DNA of 64,000 bases. Origin: Fimbriiglobus ruber (lineage in GTDB: Bacteria; Planctomycetota; Planctomycetia; Gemmatales; Gemmataceae). The notes below the pieces were generated by a model. The model was not told where the DNA came from. It did no database searches and was given only the letters and a program-made list of their open reading frames with translations. Made by a program: the position numbers and the translations under genes. The stretch lies in assembly GCF_002197845.1 (NCBI RefSeq), contig NZ_NIDE01000005.1, positions 186,001 through 250,000 on the forward strand, given 5' to 3'. Numbering within the stretch: the first letter of the stretch is position 1; each line of letters opens with the position of its first letter. Below are positions 1-7,036 of the stretch, piece after piece.

Positions 1-159
1 CAGGTACGTCTTGTTGTCGCTGGCGATGAAAATGACTGTCGCCCCGGTCAATGGCTTGCCCTGGAACTTGACGGTCCCGTGAACCCGGGACCGCGGTACG
101 TCCCCACACCCGGACAGGGCAGCGGCGAAAACGGCCGCGGCGAGTAAACAGAAACGCAT
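1..159 (-). CDS. Lipoprotein N-terminus, carboxypeptidase-regulatory-like (partial)
   Basis: The gene runs off the left edge and only the first 53 codons are visible. The ATG at 159 begins a signal peptide of about 17 residues ending in a lipobox (A-L-S-G-C, lipid-attachment Cys 18), so the product should be a membrane-anchored lipoprotein. The following stretch, VHGTVKFQGKPLTGATVIFI, is the opening of a carboxypeptidase-regulatory-like (transthyretin-type) beta domain, the usual form of small planctomycete lipoproteins encoded just after DUF1559 genes. It lies 35 bp downstream of the DUF1559 gene on the same strand, so the two are probably cotranscribed. The biochemical role is unknown. The C-terminus cannot be judged. 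Confidence 0.8.
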   Translation of the reverse strand, partial: MRFCLLAAAVFAAALSGCGDVPRSRVHGTVKFQGKPLTGATVIFIASDNKTYL

Positions 160-194
160 CGGCGAGACTCCGGGTCGGAGGGTGGAAGTGGGGA

Positions 195-1094
195 TCACCA
201 GTCGCTCCCGAGTACTTCGCCTTGGTCCGGCGTGCAGGCGTACCACCAAGTGGTCGGAGTCGTGCTGGCGCTCAGGAAGCGAACGCTCCCGTCGCCCAAC
301 CCGGTGAGGATGCCGGCCGACCGCGGGGAACTGGCGAGCCGCGGGTCGCAAGTCGCGTTCGCGCCGCTGGTGATCGGGTTGACCTGGAATATGGAAGCCG
401 TGCCCGTGAGCTGGTACTCGAAGACCGGGTTCCATTCCTTCCAGGACGTCCGCCCGTAGGCCCAAATGTTGTAATAATTGACGTCGCCTTGCGAGCTGGC
501 GTAGTTCTTGTTGACGCAAACGGCAGTTTTCTCGGCGAAGAAGATGGTGTTCGAGGTGCCGTCGGTGATGCTCGCCATCTTCATGACTTTGTTCGTCGAG
601 TCGTTCAGAAAGTATCCGAGGCTCTGGTAGTTGGCGGCGTACCCGGTCACGCCGTAGCTCGAACCGTCCGTGAATTGGCCGCTACTCGGGTCGGACGGGT
701 CGGACGGGTTGGTGTACGTTTTGAGGCCGTTGCCGATGTAAACGGCCCAGAAAATGTTGAACTGGCTCGACCCGTAAGCCCAGGTCTTCTGGGCGAGGGC
801 CGTCTGCTCGATGTAAGGCAGGATAAAGTAGTGGGTCGACCCGGCCCGACTGTACCAGGAGACGTTGTAGTTCGAATCCCAATCCACGAACGCGGGGGGG
901 AAGTAGTTGTTCGTGTCGTGATACCCGTGTGTGGCCAGGGCCATCTGCTTGATGTTGTTCGTACTCTGACTGCGGGCGGCGGCCTCGCGGACTTTCTGGA
1001 CGGCGGGCAGGAGCAGGCCGATCAAAATGGCAATGATCGCGATCACCACTAACAGTTCAATCAGCGTGAACGCGGCACGACGGACGGGGATCAT
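195..1094 (-). CDS. DUF1559 domain protein with type IV pilin-like N-terminus
   Basis: A 299-residue protein of the large planctomycete DUF1559 family. It starts with a prepilin-type leader (RRAAFTLIELLVVIAIIAI, cleavage expected before Phe) followed by the pseudopilin helix and LLPAVQKVREAAARSQSTNN, the family hallmark. The C-terminus has the usual GLGDGSVRFLSAS-type segment. The ATG at 1094 was chosen over the upstream in-frame start at 1142 because GAGGA lies 5 bases before it and the leader then starts at the normal place. Members are thought to be envelope-associated pseudopilin-like proteins; their function is not established. It is followed by a lipoprotein gene and divergent from a GntR-type regulator that may control it. 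Confidence 0.93.
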   Translation of the reverse strand: MIPVRRAAFTLIELLVVIAIIAILIGLLLPAVQKVREAAARSQSTNNIKQMALATHGYHDTNNYFPPAFVDWDSNYNVSWYSRAGSTHYFILPYIEQTALAQKTWAYGSSQFNIFWAVYIGNGLKTYTNPSDPSDPSSGQFTDGSSYGVTGYAANYQSLGYFLNDSTNKVMKMASITDGTSNTIFFAEKTAVCVNKNYASSQGDVNYYNIWAYGRTSWKEWNPVFEYQLTGTASIFQVNPITSGANATCDPRLASSPRSAGILTGLGDGSVRFLSASTTPTTWWYACTPDQGEVLGSDW

Positions 1095-1276
1095 GGCATT
1101 CCTCGACTTGGTGGTATGAGGCACCGAGCAACCAGATAACAATCAGGTAATATCAGAAGCTAATAAACTCCTAACAGACAATCAAGATGGAATTCGAGTA
1201 AATTTCGTGAAGAAACGGAGGGATTCCCGACTTTCTGAGAACATTCTCGAATCGTGACCTGTAATGAAACTGATAG

Positions 1277-1304
1277 TTGCTATCGGGATTTTGTCTGGTA
1301 ACAT
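1277..1304 (+). promoter_or_regulatory. Putative sigma-70 promoter for the GntR-type regulator
   Basis: TTGCTA (1277-1282) and TAACAT (1299-1304) are separated by 16 bases, in an AT-rich stretch 45 bp before the GTG start. A short inverted repeat GAGAA-CA-TTCTC lies upstream near 1240-1251 and could be an operator. This is consensus matching only. Confidence 0.35.
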
Positions 1305-1348
1305 AACAGAACAAAGCAGTTGCTAGCACTCCGGCTCAGAGGTTTTCC

Positions 1349-2503
1349 GTGTCAGCTCCTCCGCTCTCCTCCGCCGATACCGCCGGCCCGAAGTACGTTA
1401 ACCTGTCCAATCTTCTGGCCACCCGCATTCAGCAGGGGGAGTGGAATGAGGGCCGGATTCCGACCGTTCGCGAGATCGCCGACGCTTACGGGGTGTCGTC
1501 GTTCACCGCCTCGCGGGCGCTCGGCCTGCTCCAGAAGCGGGGGCTGATTTTCACCAAGGAGCGGTCCGGGTGTTACGCCCGACCCACGCCCCAGGCGGCT
1601 GCGGTCGACACGTGGGCACTCGTGCTGCGGGTCTCTCCGGGGACGTGGAAGGAAGTCTCGGAAGCCGCCTCCCGGGCCGGGTTCGACCGGGTGGCGGCGG
1701 AGGAGCAGGTAAACTTCGTTCGCGTCCCGGTCGCGTTCGACGACCCCGCGGAGGGAGCGGACGACCGGGCGGTGAAGGACGCGATGGCGGCCGGCGCGGC
1801 GGGATTGATATTCCTTCCCTCTCGCGTGTCCGACGACGCCCTGCGACGGGACGAGCGGTTCCTCGCCGCCTGCCGGAACGCCCGCTTGCCGGTCGTCCTC
1901 GTGGACCGGAACTTGCGCGGGTCGGACCGGCCGCTCGAATACGATCTGGTCGCGTCCGACCACTTCGAGGGCGGCCGGGTCTGTACCCGCCACCTGATCG
2001 ACCTCGGCCGCCGGGCGATCGCCTGCGTGGTGGCGTCCCCGACGAGCAGCCACGCCGAGCGCCAGGCCGGCTATCTGTACGCCCTCCAGACTGCCCGATC
2101 GTCGGACTCCGGGGCGAACCCGGTGGCAGACCCGCTCGTACTCACGCAACCGCCCGGCATTCCGGCCGGCGAGGAATACGGCTGGCTGGCGGACCGGTTG
2201 ATCGCCCACCGCGCCGACGGGGTGATCTGCTACCAGGATTACACCGCGGTCGGGCTCACCCTGGAACTGTTGCGGCGGGGCGTCCGCGTCCCGCAAGACG
2301 TGGCGGTGGTCGGCTGCGACGACCTGCCGATCGGCAGTACCTTCTCGCTCGGGGTAACGACCTACGCCTACCCGTCGGCCGACATCGCCCGGTGGGCCGT
2401 CCGGCTGTTACGCGGCCGGGTGGCTAACCCGGCGGGTCCGCCGGTCAAAGTGCTGCTGCCGGGGCGCCTGGTGATTCGCAACTCGACGGTTTCGGGCGGC
2501 TGA
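1349..2503 (+). CDS. GntR-family regulator with LacI-type ligand-binding domain
   Basis: A 384-residue transcription factor. Residues about 15-75 form a GntR winged helix (RIPTVREIADAYGVSSFTA, then RALGLLQKRGLI). The rest is a LacI/periplasmic-binding-protein-like sensor, ending in the typical VPQDVAVVGCDDLPIGS and a C-terminal LLPGRLVIRNST. This GntR-plus-LacI architecture is that of AraR-type repressors that sense sugars; the ligand here is unknown. The start is GTG, with CAGAGG about 7 bases upstream. It is divergent from the DUF1559 gene with a 254-bp AT-rich intergenic region, and is followed by a hairpin terminator. Confidence 0.9.
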   Translation: MSAPPLSSADTAGPKYVNLSNLLATRIQQGEWNEGRIPTVREIADAYGVSSFTASRALGLLQKRGLIFTKERSGCYARPTPQAAAVDTWALVLRVSPGTWKEVSEAASRAGFDRVAAEEQVNFVRVPVAFDDPAEGADDRAVKDAMAAGAAGLIFLPSRVSDDALRRDERFLAACRNARLPVVLVDRNLRGSDRPLEYDLVASDHFEGGRVCTRHLIDLGRRAIACVVASPTSSHAERQAGYLYALQTARSSDSGANPVADPLVLTQPPGIPAGEEYGWLADRLIAHRADGVICYQDYTAVGLTLELLRRGVRVPQDVAVVGCDDLPIGSTFSLGVTTYAYPSADIARWAVRLLRGRVANPAGPPVKVLLPGRLVIRNSTVSGG

Positions 2504-2519
2504 GACGGTGCTTTGTCCA

Positions 2520-2555
2520 GTCCGCTCGGGTACGCTTCGCGAACCCCGAGCGGAC
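2520..2555 (+). terminator. Hairpin terminator after the GntR-type regulator
   Basis: An 11-bp perfect stem (GTCCGCTCGGG paired with CCCGAGCGGAC) with a 14-base loop lies 16 bp after the stop codon and is followed by CTTTC. Confidence 0.6.
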
Positions 2556-2675
2556 CTTTCGGACCTGTACACAGACTAACGTCAAAAGACACGATGTCCG
2601 TACCGGGCTTCGCTCGGCGGAACTCGGCCCCTCTCCCCAGACATCGAATCCCAGGGGTCACACGTCCGGGACGCT

Positions 2676-2779
2676 CGTTTTTGCAAAACGAACCCAATTT
2701 GCGGCGACGTGTATGGACTTGCGGTCGTCGCCGAGGCAGCCCGGAACCCGTTTTTACCAAACGAACCCATTTCGGGCGG
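2676..2779. repeat. Two related intergenic repeat units around AAACGAACCCA
   Basis: Units at 2676-2704 and 2749-2779 share CGTTTTT, then AAACGAACCCA, then a TT-and-GCGG ending. Translated, they give QNEPN/TKRTHF-like strings that recur in planctomycete spacers. The 378-bp gap 2504-2881 holds only this and the terminator; no gene is supported there. Confidence 0.5.
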
Positions 2780-2881
2780 GTGATCCGGATCAGTTTTCCG
2801 ACTTGGCGAGCGTCGAGGCATAACCACCGCTGGCTCCCAATCGAACCCCGACCCTGAATCGCCCAAAGCGGGGACTCCAAC

Positions 2882-3322
2882 TCAAGACTTGCCGACCGAG
2901 GGAAACTCGCAAAGCGGACGGCTCTCGGTCGGTTCGGCCAGCACTTCGGCCAGGGTCGTCTGCCGGAACGCGTCTTCCACCATCGCCAGCGCGTTGTCCA
3001 TTCGCTTGTGCAGCGGGCAGAGCCGGACGCCGTGGGCCGCCAACCCGAGCGGGCACGTGCGAATGCGGCCGATCGGTTCCACCGCGTTGACGACTTCCAG
3101 AATGGTCAACTCGGACGGCGTTTTCGTCAAGACCATGCCGCCACCCAGCCCGCGCTTCGACGCCACAATTCCGGCGTGACACAGCCCCTGCAACACTTTC
3201 GACAGATAGGCCTTCGGCACCCGCGTGGCCTCCGCGATCTGGTCGGTCGTCCGCGCCGCCGGGGCCTGATCGGCCAGGTGAACGACGGCCCGCAAAGCGT
3301 ATTCGACCGTCTGCGAAAACAT
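2882..3322 (-). CDS. Rrf2-family transcriptional regulator
   Basis: A 146-residue Rrf2 regulator: MFSQTVEYALRAVVHLADQ opens the winged helix, TRVPKAYLSKVLQGL is the recognition region, and KRGLGGGMVLTK is the wing. Cysteines at about 90 and 102 (RTCPLG and RLCPLH), with Cys 49 and Cys 138 nearby, could hold an Fe-S cluster as in IscR and NsrR, though the spacing is not exactly that of either. The start at 3322 has GAGGGAG 5 bases upstream; the longer open frame upstream is antisense to other genes and was rejected. It is divergent from a protoglobin gene, with a palindrome between them. A nitric-oxide or redox-responsive repressor is the likely role. Confidence 0.93.
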   Translation of the reverse strand: MFSQTVEYALRAVVHLADQAPAARTTDQIAEATRVPKAYLSKVLQGLCHAGIVASKRGLGGGMVLTKTPSELTILEVVNAVEPIGRIRTCPLGLAAHGVRLCPLHKRMDNALAMVEDAFRQTTLAEVLAEPTESRPLCEFPSVGKS

Positions 3323-3353
3323 CGGCACTCCCTCAACCTTCGAAAAATGGACC

Positions 3354-3412
3354 TTGACATCCAATTTGAAGAGGGTACGTTTTTCGTTAACTGGATATCG
3401 ATGTCCAATTAA
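3354..3412. promoter_or_regulatory. Divergent promoter with 26-bp Rrf2-type palindromic operator
   Basis: Positions 3387-3412 form an inverted repeat with half-sites TTAACTGGATATC and GATGTCCAATTAA, matching at 11 of 13 pairs. A related half-site GACATCCAATT lies at 3356-3366. A rightward promoter fits: TTGACA at 3354-3359, 16 bases, TACGTT at 3376-3381. The extra half-site would overlap the -35 and the palindrome would cover the transcription start. Repression by the adjacent Rrf2 protein is inferred. Confidence 0.7.
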
Positions 3413-3457
3413 CTGGGTAGACCCGATCCGGTCAACCCGAAAAGCGTGGAGATCGCA

Positions 3458-4054
3458 ATGGTACAAATCGACGAACAGCGCCTGGAAACCGACCTCGGAT
3501 ACCGCTTCCAATACCTGACCGAATTCATGGGCTTTGGCGCCGAGGACATCTCTACAATCCACGCCGCCGCCGGCGCCATCGCCCCGCTCGTACCGACGCT
3601 CGTGAACGCGGTTTACGAAAAGCTCAACACCTACGACGCCGCGTGGCGGCACTTCCTGCCCCGGCAATCGGGGTACGGCGGGGCCGTACCGAAGTCGCTG
3701 GAAGAACTCACCCAGGACCACGAGATCATCCGCTTCCGGAAAGAACACCTCGCCCGCTACCTCGCTGCGCTCGTCACCAAGCCTTACGACGGCAAAATGG
3801 TGGCCTACCTCGACATGGTCGGCAAGATGCACACGCCGAAAGCCGGGTCGAGCGAACTCAACGTGCCCCTGGTCCAGATGAACGCGCTGCTCGGATTCGT
3901 CGCGGACGCCCTGACCGGCACGATCCTGAGCCTGGGTCTGGAACGCGGCCAGGAAGTCCGAACGCTCCGCGCCTTCAACAAGCTGCTCTGGCTGCAAAAC
4001 GACCTCATCAACCGCCACTATCAGGATAACCCGGCGCTCTCGACCGCAGCCTGA
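3458..4054 (+). CDS. Protoglobin-family heme protein
   Basis: A 198-residue single-domain protoglobin, close to the usual ~195 residues. Recognisable segments are LGYRFQYLTEFMGFGAEDI near the N-terminus, AWRHFLPRQSGY in the middle, and LDMVGKMHTPKAGSSELNVP, whose His (about residue 125) is the likely proximal heme ligand. Protoglobins bind O2, CO and NO; no signalling domain is attached. The ATG at 3458 was preferred over the in-frame GTG at 3446 because GGAG sits 6 bases before it. It is divergent from the Rrf2 gene, so it is probably induced by the gas or stress that the regulator senses. Its last 34 bp overlap the convergent DUF5690 gene. Confidence 0.92.
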   Translation: MVQIDEQRLETDLGYRFQYLTEFMGFGAEDISTIHAAAGAIAPLVPTLVNAVYEKLNTYDAAWRHFLPRQSGYGGAVPKSLEELTQDHEIIRFRKEHLARYLAALVTKPYDGKMVAYLDMVGKMHTPKAGSSELNVPLVQMNALLGFVADALTGTILSLGLERGQEVRTLRAFNKLLWLQNDLINRHYQDNPALSTAA

Positions 4055-5382
4055 GCCGCCTCGGGCGTGTGGGCGCGAAGGCGCCGGTACAAGGCGATCG
4101 CGCCCGCCGTCGCCAGGACGATGCCGGCGATTGAGACGGCGTAAGACAGCGGGATGAAGAACGCCAGCCGGCCGACGCCGGGGTGGGCCAGGTCGCGGTA
4201 CAACTGAATCGCCACCGAGCCGGTGTACCCGACTCCGTCGGCGAGTTGGACCACGAAGACGGACGTGCCGCGGAACCGGGTCGCCGCCATGACCCGCTCG
4301 AACAACACCACGCCGAACGGGACGTACGCCAGGTATAGGCCGACCCCGACGAGGGAAATCCACCCGAGCCCGGTGAGTAGGTTGGCCTGGAATGCGGCGG
4401 TCGCCAGTCCGATCAGCGCGAACCCGCTCAACACGAGAACGTACACCACGGCGAGCGCCCGCCGGTGCGACTTGATCGCGTTCAGGCCGGCCAGGGCCGC
4501 GAGGGCGCCGACCAGCGCCCAGCGGTCGGCCCGGGTGAACAGGCCGGCCGCGGACGGGTACCCGAGCCCCAGGAAGATTTCCCGCCCGTAGTGGTCCCGA
4601 AAGTCGCGGTATGAAGTCAGCAGCAGGTACGCGGCCAGAAGGAAGATGAGGCCCGGCCCGAGTTGCCGAAGCAGCGTCCGGCGGTCGGCTGCGGTCATGT
4701 CCGCCCGGGGCGCCCGGGCCGCCACGTCCGCGGTGGACGGCGGCGGGAGCCGGTTGAGGAACCAGACCCCAGCCAGGTACGGCCCCAGGAAGATCGCCCC
4801 GGCCACGGCCGGCACCCACTCTTCCGCGACCCCGCCATCGGTTAGCAGGTACAAGCCCACGTCTTTTGTGAGTGCCCCGGCCAGAATGAACGAGGCGCTC
4901 ACGCCGACCAGAAGAATGTCGCTCGTCGTCCGCCCTTCGAGGTAGCGGACGACCAACCCCCAGACCATTCCCAGCGGCAGCCCGTTGGCCAGCATCGCGA
5001 CCGGCCGCAAGCCCGGCGGGGCGACCGCGAACAGGACCAACGCGCCCACGGACCAGATCGCACACCCCGCAAGAACGAACCCCCGCCACCGCCGCGGGAC
5101 CTCCGAGCAGACCCGCGCCCCGGCGTACTTCGACATCATGTAGCCAAGGATTTGTCCGAGGACGCACGCGGTCTTCAAGTCGACGCGCGTGCCGAGGAAG
5201 TGTTCGCCCGTGAACGTGACCGCGTCGAACGGCTTACGGACCCCGTAGGCACACGTGTACGTGACGAACGCGGCCGCGACAGCGTACCCGGCGAACGCCC
5301 ACGGCGGCGCGGTCGCCAGCCACCCGCCCCGCGAGGGGTCGCGGGGCGGGGCAACTGCTTCGGATTCAGTGGGAACGCCCAT
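4021..5382 (-). CDS. DUF5690 family MFS-like membrane protein
   Basis: A 453-residue polytopic membrane protein with about 12 predicted hydrophobic segments. The first contains FAGYAVAAAFVTYTCAYGVRKPF, and the middle has the conserved-looking VVRYLEGRTTSDILLVGVSA; both resemble DUF5690 proteins, which have an MFS-like fold and no assigned substrate. The ATG at 5382 gives a short cytoplasmic N-terminus before the first helix. The 3' end overlaps the convergent protoglobin gene by 34 bp. Substrate and direction of transport cannot be inferred. Confidence 0.85.
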   Translation of the reverse strand: MGVPTESEAVAPPRDPSRGGWLATAPPWAFAGYAVAAAFVTYTCAYGVRKPFDAVTFTGEHFLGTRVDLKTACVLGQILGYMMSKYAGARVCSEVPRRWRGFVLAGCAIWSVGALVLFAVAPPGLRPVAMLANGLPLGMVWGLVVRYLEGRTTSDILLVGVSASFILAGALTKDVGLYLLTDGGVAEEWVPAVAGAIFLGPYLAGVWFLNRLPPPSTADVAARAPRADMTAADRRTLLRQLGPGLIFLLAAYLLLTSYRDFRDHYGREIFLGLGYPSAAGLFTRADRWALVGALAALAGLNAIKSHRRALAVVYVLVLSGFALIGLATAAFQANLLTGLGWISLVGVGLYLAYVPFGVVLFERVMAATRFRGTSVFVVQLADGVGYTGSVAIQLYRDLAHPGVGRLAFFIPLSYAVSIAGIVLATAGAIALYRRLRAHTPEAAQAAVESAGLS

Positions 5383-5445
5383 CTCGACACGACTCCCTGC
5401 GGGGGAGTTGTTGTACGGGTCGGCGAGCCGGCAGACCGCACGTCC

Positions 5446-6201
5446 CTACGCGAGGGCCGCCCGCCGGCGACGGACGGCGGCCCAGGCAAACAATCCGCCG
5501 ACCGCGAACGGCAGTACGAGTTGCCCGAACTGCCCCCAGCCCATCGGCAGGAAGAAGGTGCGCAGAGCGGGATGGGTCGTGGGCTCCCAGGGCGGCAGGC
5601 TGAGCCCGATCATCCACTGCGACTGCCCCGGTTCGTCGCTGTACACAATGTGCGATTTGTACAGGGCCGCCATCACGGCGATCTGGGCAATGGCGAGTAC
5701 AAGCCACCACGCGTTCGTCCGGTACTTCACCACGAGCCGACCGAAGAAGAGCGGCGCGAGGGCGAACGGGAGGAGCCGAATACCGTGGTGACAGAAGTAA
5801 ACGGCATCGACCTTGACCCACCGCGGAAGTGTTTTCGGATCGAATCCCCCGGTGGTCAAGGCGGCCGCCGCGACCAGCACGCACAGGGTAACGAGCGACA
5901 GCACGACGGCGGCCAGGACCAGCCCCAGGAGCGTCACCGGCAGCGGCGCCAGGGCGAACGTGAGGACCGGGTGCCGGCGGACCCACCCCGCCCGCCGGTA
6001 CTCCTCGGCCGCCGCCGCGGCCACCCGGTCCGGGGCCCCGAACCGCCCCTCGATCGTCTCTTCGGTCATGTCCGACTCCTCGTCCTTGAGGTCGTCAATG
6101 TGGTCGCGCAGTTCGGCCACGAACCGCGCCCGGAAGCGAGCGGGAACGCCCCGCCGGACCAACTCGGCTTCCACCCGCTCAGACCACGGCCGGCGATCCA
6201 T
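5446..6201 (-). CDS. Membrane protein paired with PadR regulator
   Basis: A 251-residue protein. The first ~70 residues are soluble and helical (RVEAELVRRGVPARFRARFV, then AELRDHIDDLKDEESDMTEE), like the N-terminal prefix found before permease domains in PadR-linked proteins. Four hydrophobic segments follow at about 77-110, 135-160, 168-190 and 225-245. The gene overlaps the upstream PadR gene by 23 bp, so the two are translationally coupled and the protein is probably the regulated target or effector. No enzymatic motif is visible and the function is unknown. Confidence 0.8.
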   Translation of the reverse strand: MDRRPWSERVEAELVRRGVPARFRARFVAELRDHIDDLKDEESDMTEETIEGRFGAPDRVAAAAAEEYRRAGWVRRHPVLTFALAPLPVTLLGLVLAAVVLSLVTLCVLVAAAALTTGGFDPKTLPRWVKVDAVYFCHHGIRLLPFALAPLFFGRLVVKYRTNAWWLVLAIAQIAVMAALYKSHIVYSDEPGQSQWMIGLSLPPWEPTTHPALRTFFLPMGWGQFGQLVLPFAVGGLFAWAAVRRRRAALA

Positions 6202-6535
6202 CGTCTTCTCCCCGTAACACCCGCGCGACCGCGGCCGCGACCTGCTCCCAGTGGGCGGCCGACTCCGCGAGCCGCCGCTTGCCGGCCGTCGCCAGGCGGT
6301 ACACCACCCGGCTCCGGCCGTTCACCGCTTCCCGGCGGGACGCGAGTACCTTCTCGGCCTCCAGCCGGTGAAGGATCGGGTAAACGCACCCCTCGCCGAA
6401 CTGGAGTACGCCGCCGGTGCTGAGCTTGATCGCCTGCACCAGCTCGTACCCGTACATCGGCTGCCGGGCGAGCAGCCGGAGGATCAGCAGTTCGGGGACG
6501 CCGTTCAGAAAGTCGTTGTCTTTGCGGTCGGCCAT
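6179..6535 (-). CDS. PadR-family transcriptional regulator
   Basis: A 118-residue PadR regulator of typical length. The winged helix includes ELLILRLLARQPMYGYELV and GCVYPILHRLEAEKVL, followed by the wing NGRSRVVYRLATAGKRRL and a short dimerisation helix. The ATG at 6535 gives the usual PadR N-terminus (MADRKDNDFLNG); an in-frame ATG at 6568 would add 11 residues and cannot be excluded, since neither has a clear ribosome binding site. It is first in an operon with an overlapping membrane-protein gene. A small palindrome at 6579-6592 is a likely autoregulatory site. Confidence 0.9.
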   Translation of the reverse strand: MADRKDNDFLNGVPELLILRLLARQPMYGYELVQAIKLSTGGVLQFGEGCVYPILHRLEAEKVLASRREAVNGRSRVVYRLATAGKRRLAESAAHWEQVAAAVARVLRGEDDGSPAVV

Positions 6536-6578
6536 GGTGCGAGTGGTATACCTTGCGTCGCGAGGCATGGCAAGCCCG

Positions 6579-6592
6579 ATACCTCAAGGTGT
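6579..6592. promoter_or_regulatory. Candidate PadR operator palindrome
   Basis: ATACCTCAAGGTGT is a 14-bp near-palindrome (outer A/T, then ACCT against AGGT) just upstream of the PadR start. A half-copy, TATACCTTG, lies at 6547-6555. Its position is right for autorepression; binding is inferred. Confidence 0.4.
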
Positions 6593-6701
6593 GAGGCATG
6601 GGGCCAGAGGCCATTCAGGAAAGCGACGTGTCGCCGCGGCAGGCTTCCTGGCATGGATGTGACGTCGACGCCCCAGTCCGATTAGCTTTCTCCTCTGACA
6701 T

Positions 6702-6812
6702 CAGACTAACCTCGGCCGCCGGTACGGAGGAGGGTCGACCCGGACCCCAGCCGCCACCCGGGCAACGGGACCAGGATCTGAGCGCGAAGGGAGTTTCTGC
6801 GCTTTTTGCGCC
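6702..6812. repeat. Dispersed intergenic repeat, copy 1
   Basis: CAGACTAACCTCGG at 6702-6715 and a 24-base block at 6789-6812 (containing TTTCTGCGCTTTTTGCGCC) both recur in inverted orientation at 45753-45857. Read as protein it gives the string GVSALFAP. This element occupies much of the 436-bp gap 6600-7036, in which no gene is supported. Confidence 0.55.
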
Positions 6813-6838
6813 TAAAATGACGTTTCTCGCTCAAGCAT

Positions 6839-6923
6839 AGACCTGGGCGCGAATACAGGAGCGGTTTGTTGGGTCGGTGTCCCGCGTTGCACGATCGAGT
6901 ACAGACCTGGACGCGAATACAGG
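6839..6923. repeat. Pair of 21-bp direct repeats
   Basis: Copies at 6839-6859 and 6903-6923, with one mismatch, start AGACCTGG and end CGCGAATACAGG. They are 64 bp apart, upstream of the glycosyltransferase. Meaning unknown. Confidence 0.5.
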
Positions 6924-7036
6924 GCGAGGTTTTTGCGCGGCGCCCGCGCGGAAAATCCGGCGACCACTAACCTGTTGCATTCAGCAGTTTGTCGGTTAGA
7001 ATTCGTCCTGGCCTCGTACCTCTCCCGGACGTGCCC

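Noticed and set aside
3323-5167. Upstream extension of the Rrf2 open frame (to 761 residues)
   Set aside because: It crosses the protoglobin and DUF5690 genes in antisense; the Rrf2 start at 3322 has a good ribosome binding site.
5152-6423. 423-residue plus-strand open frame
   Set aside because: It is rich in Arg and Pro, has no domain, and is antisense to the DUF5690, membrane-protein and PadR genes.
6839-6923. Attachment-site pair
   Set aside because: The two 21-bp copies are only 64 bp apart and enclose no integrase or cargo.
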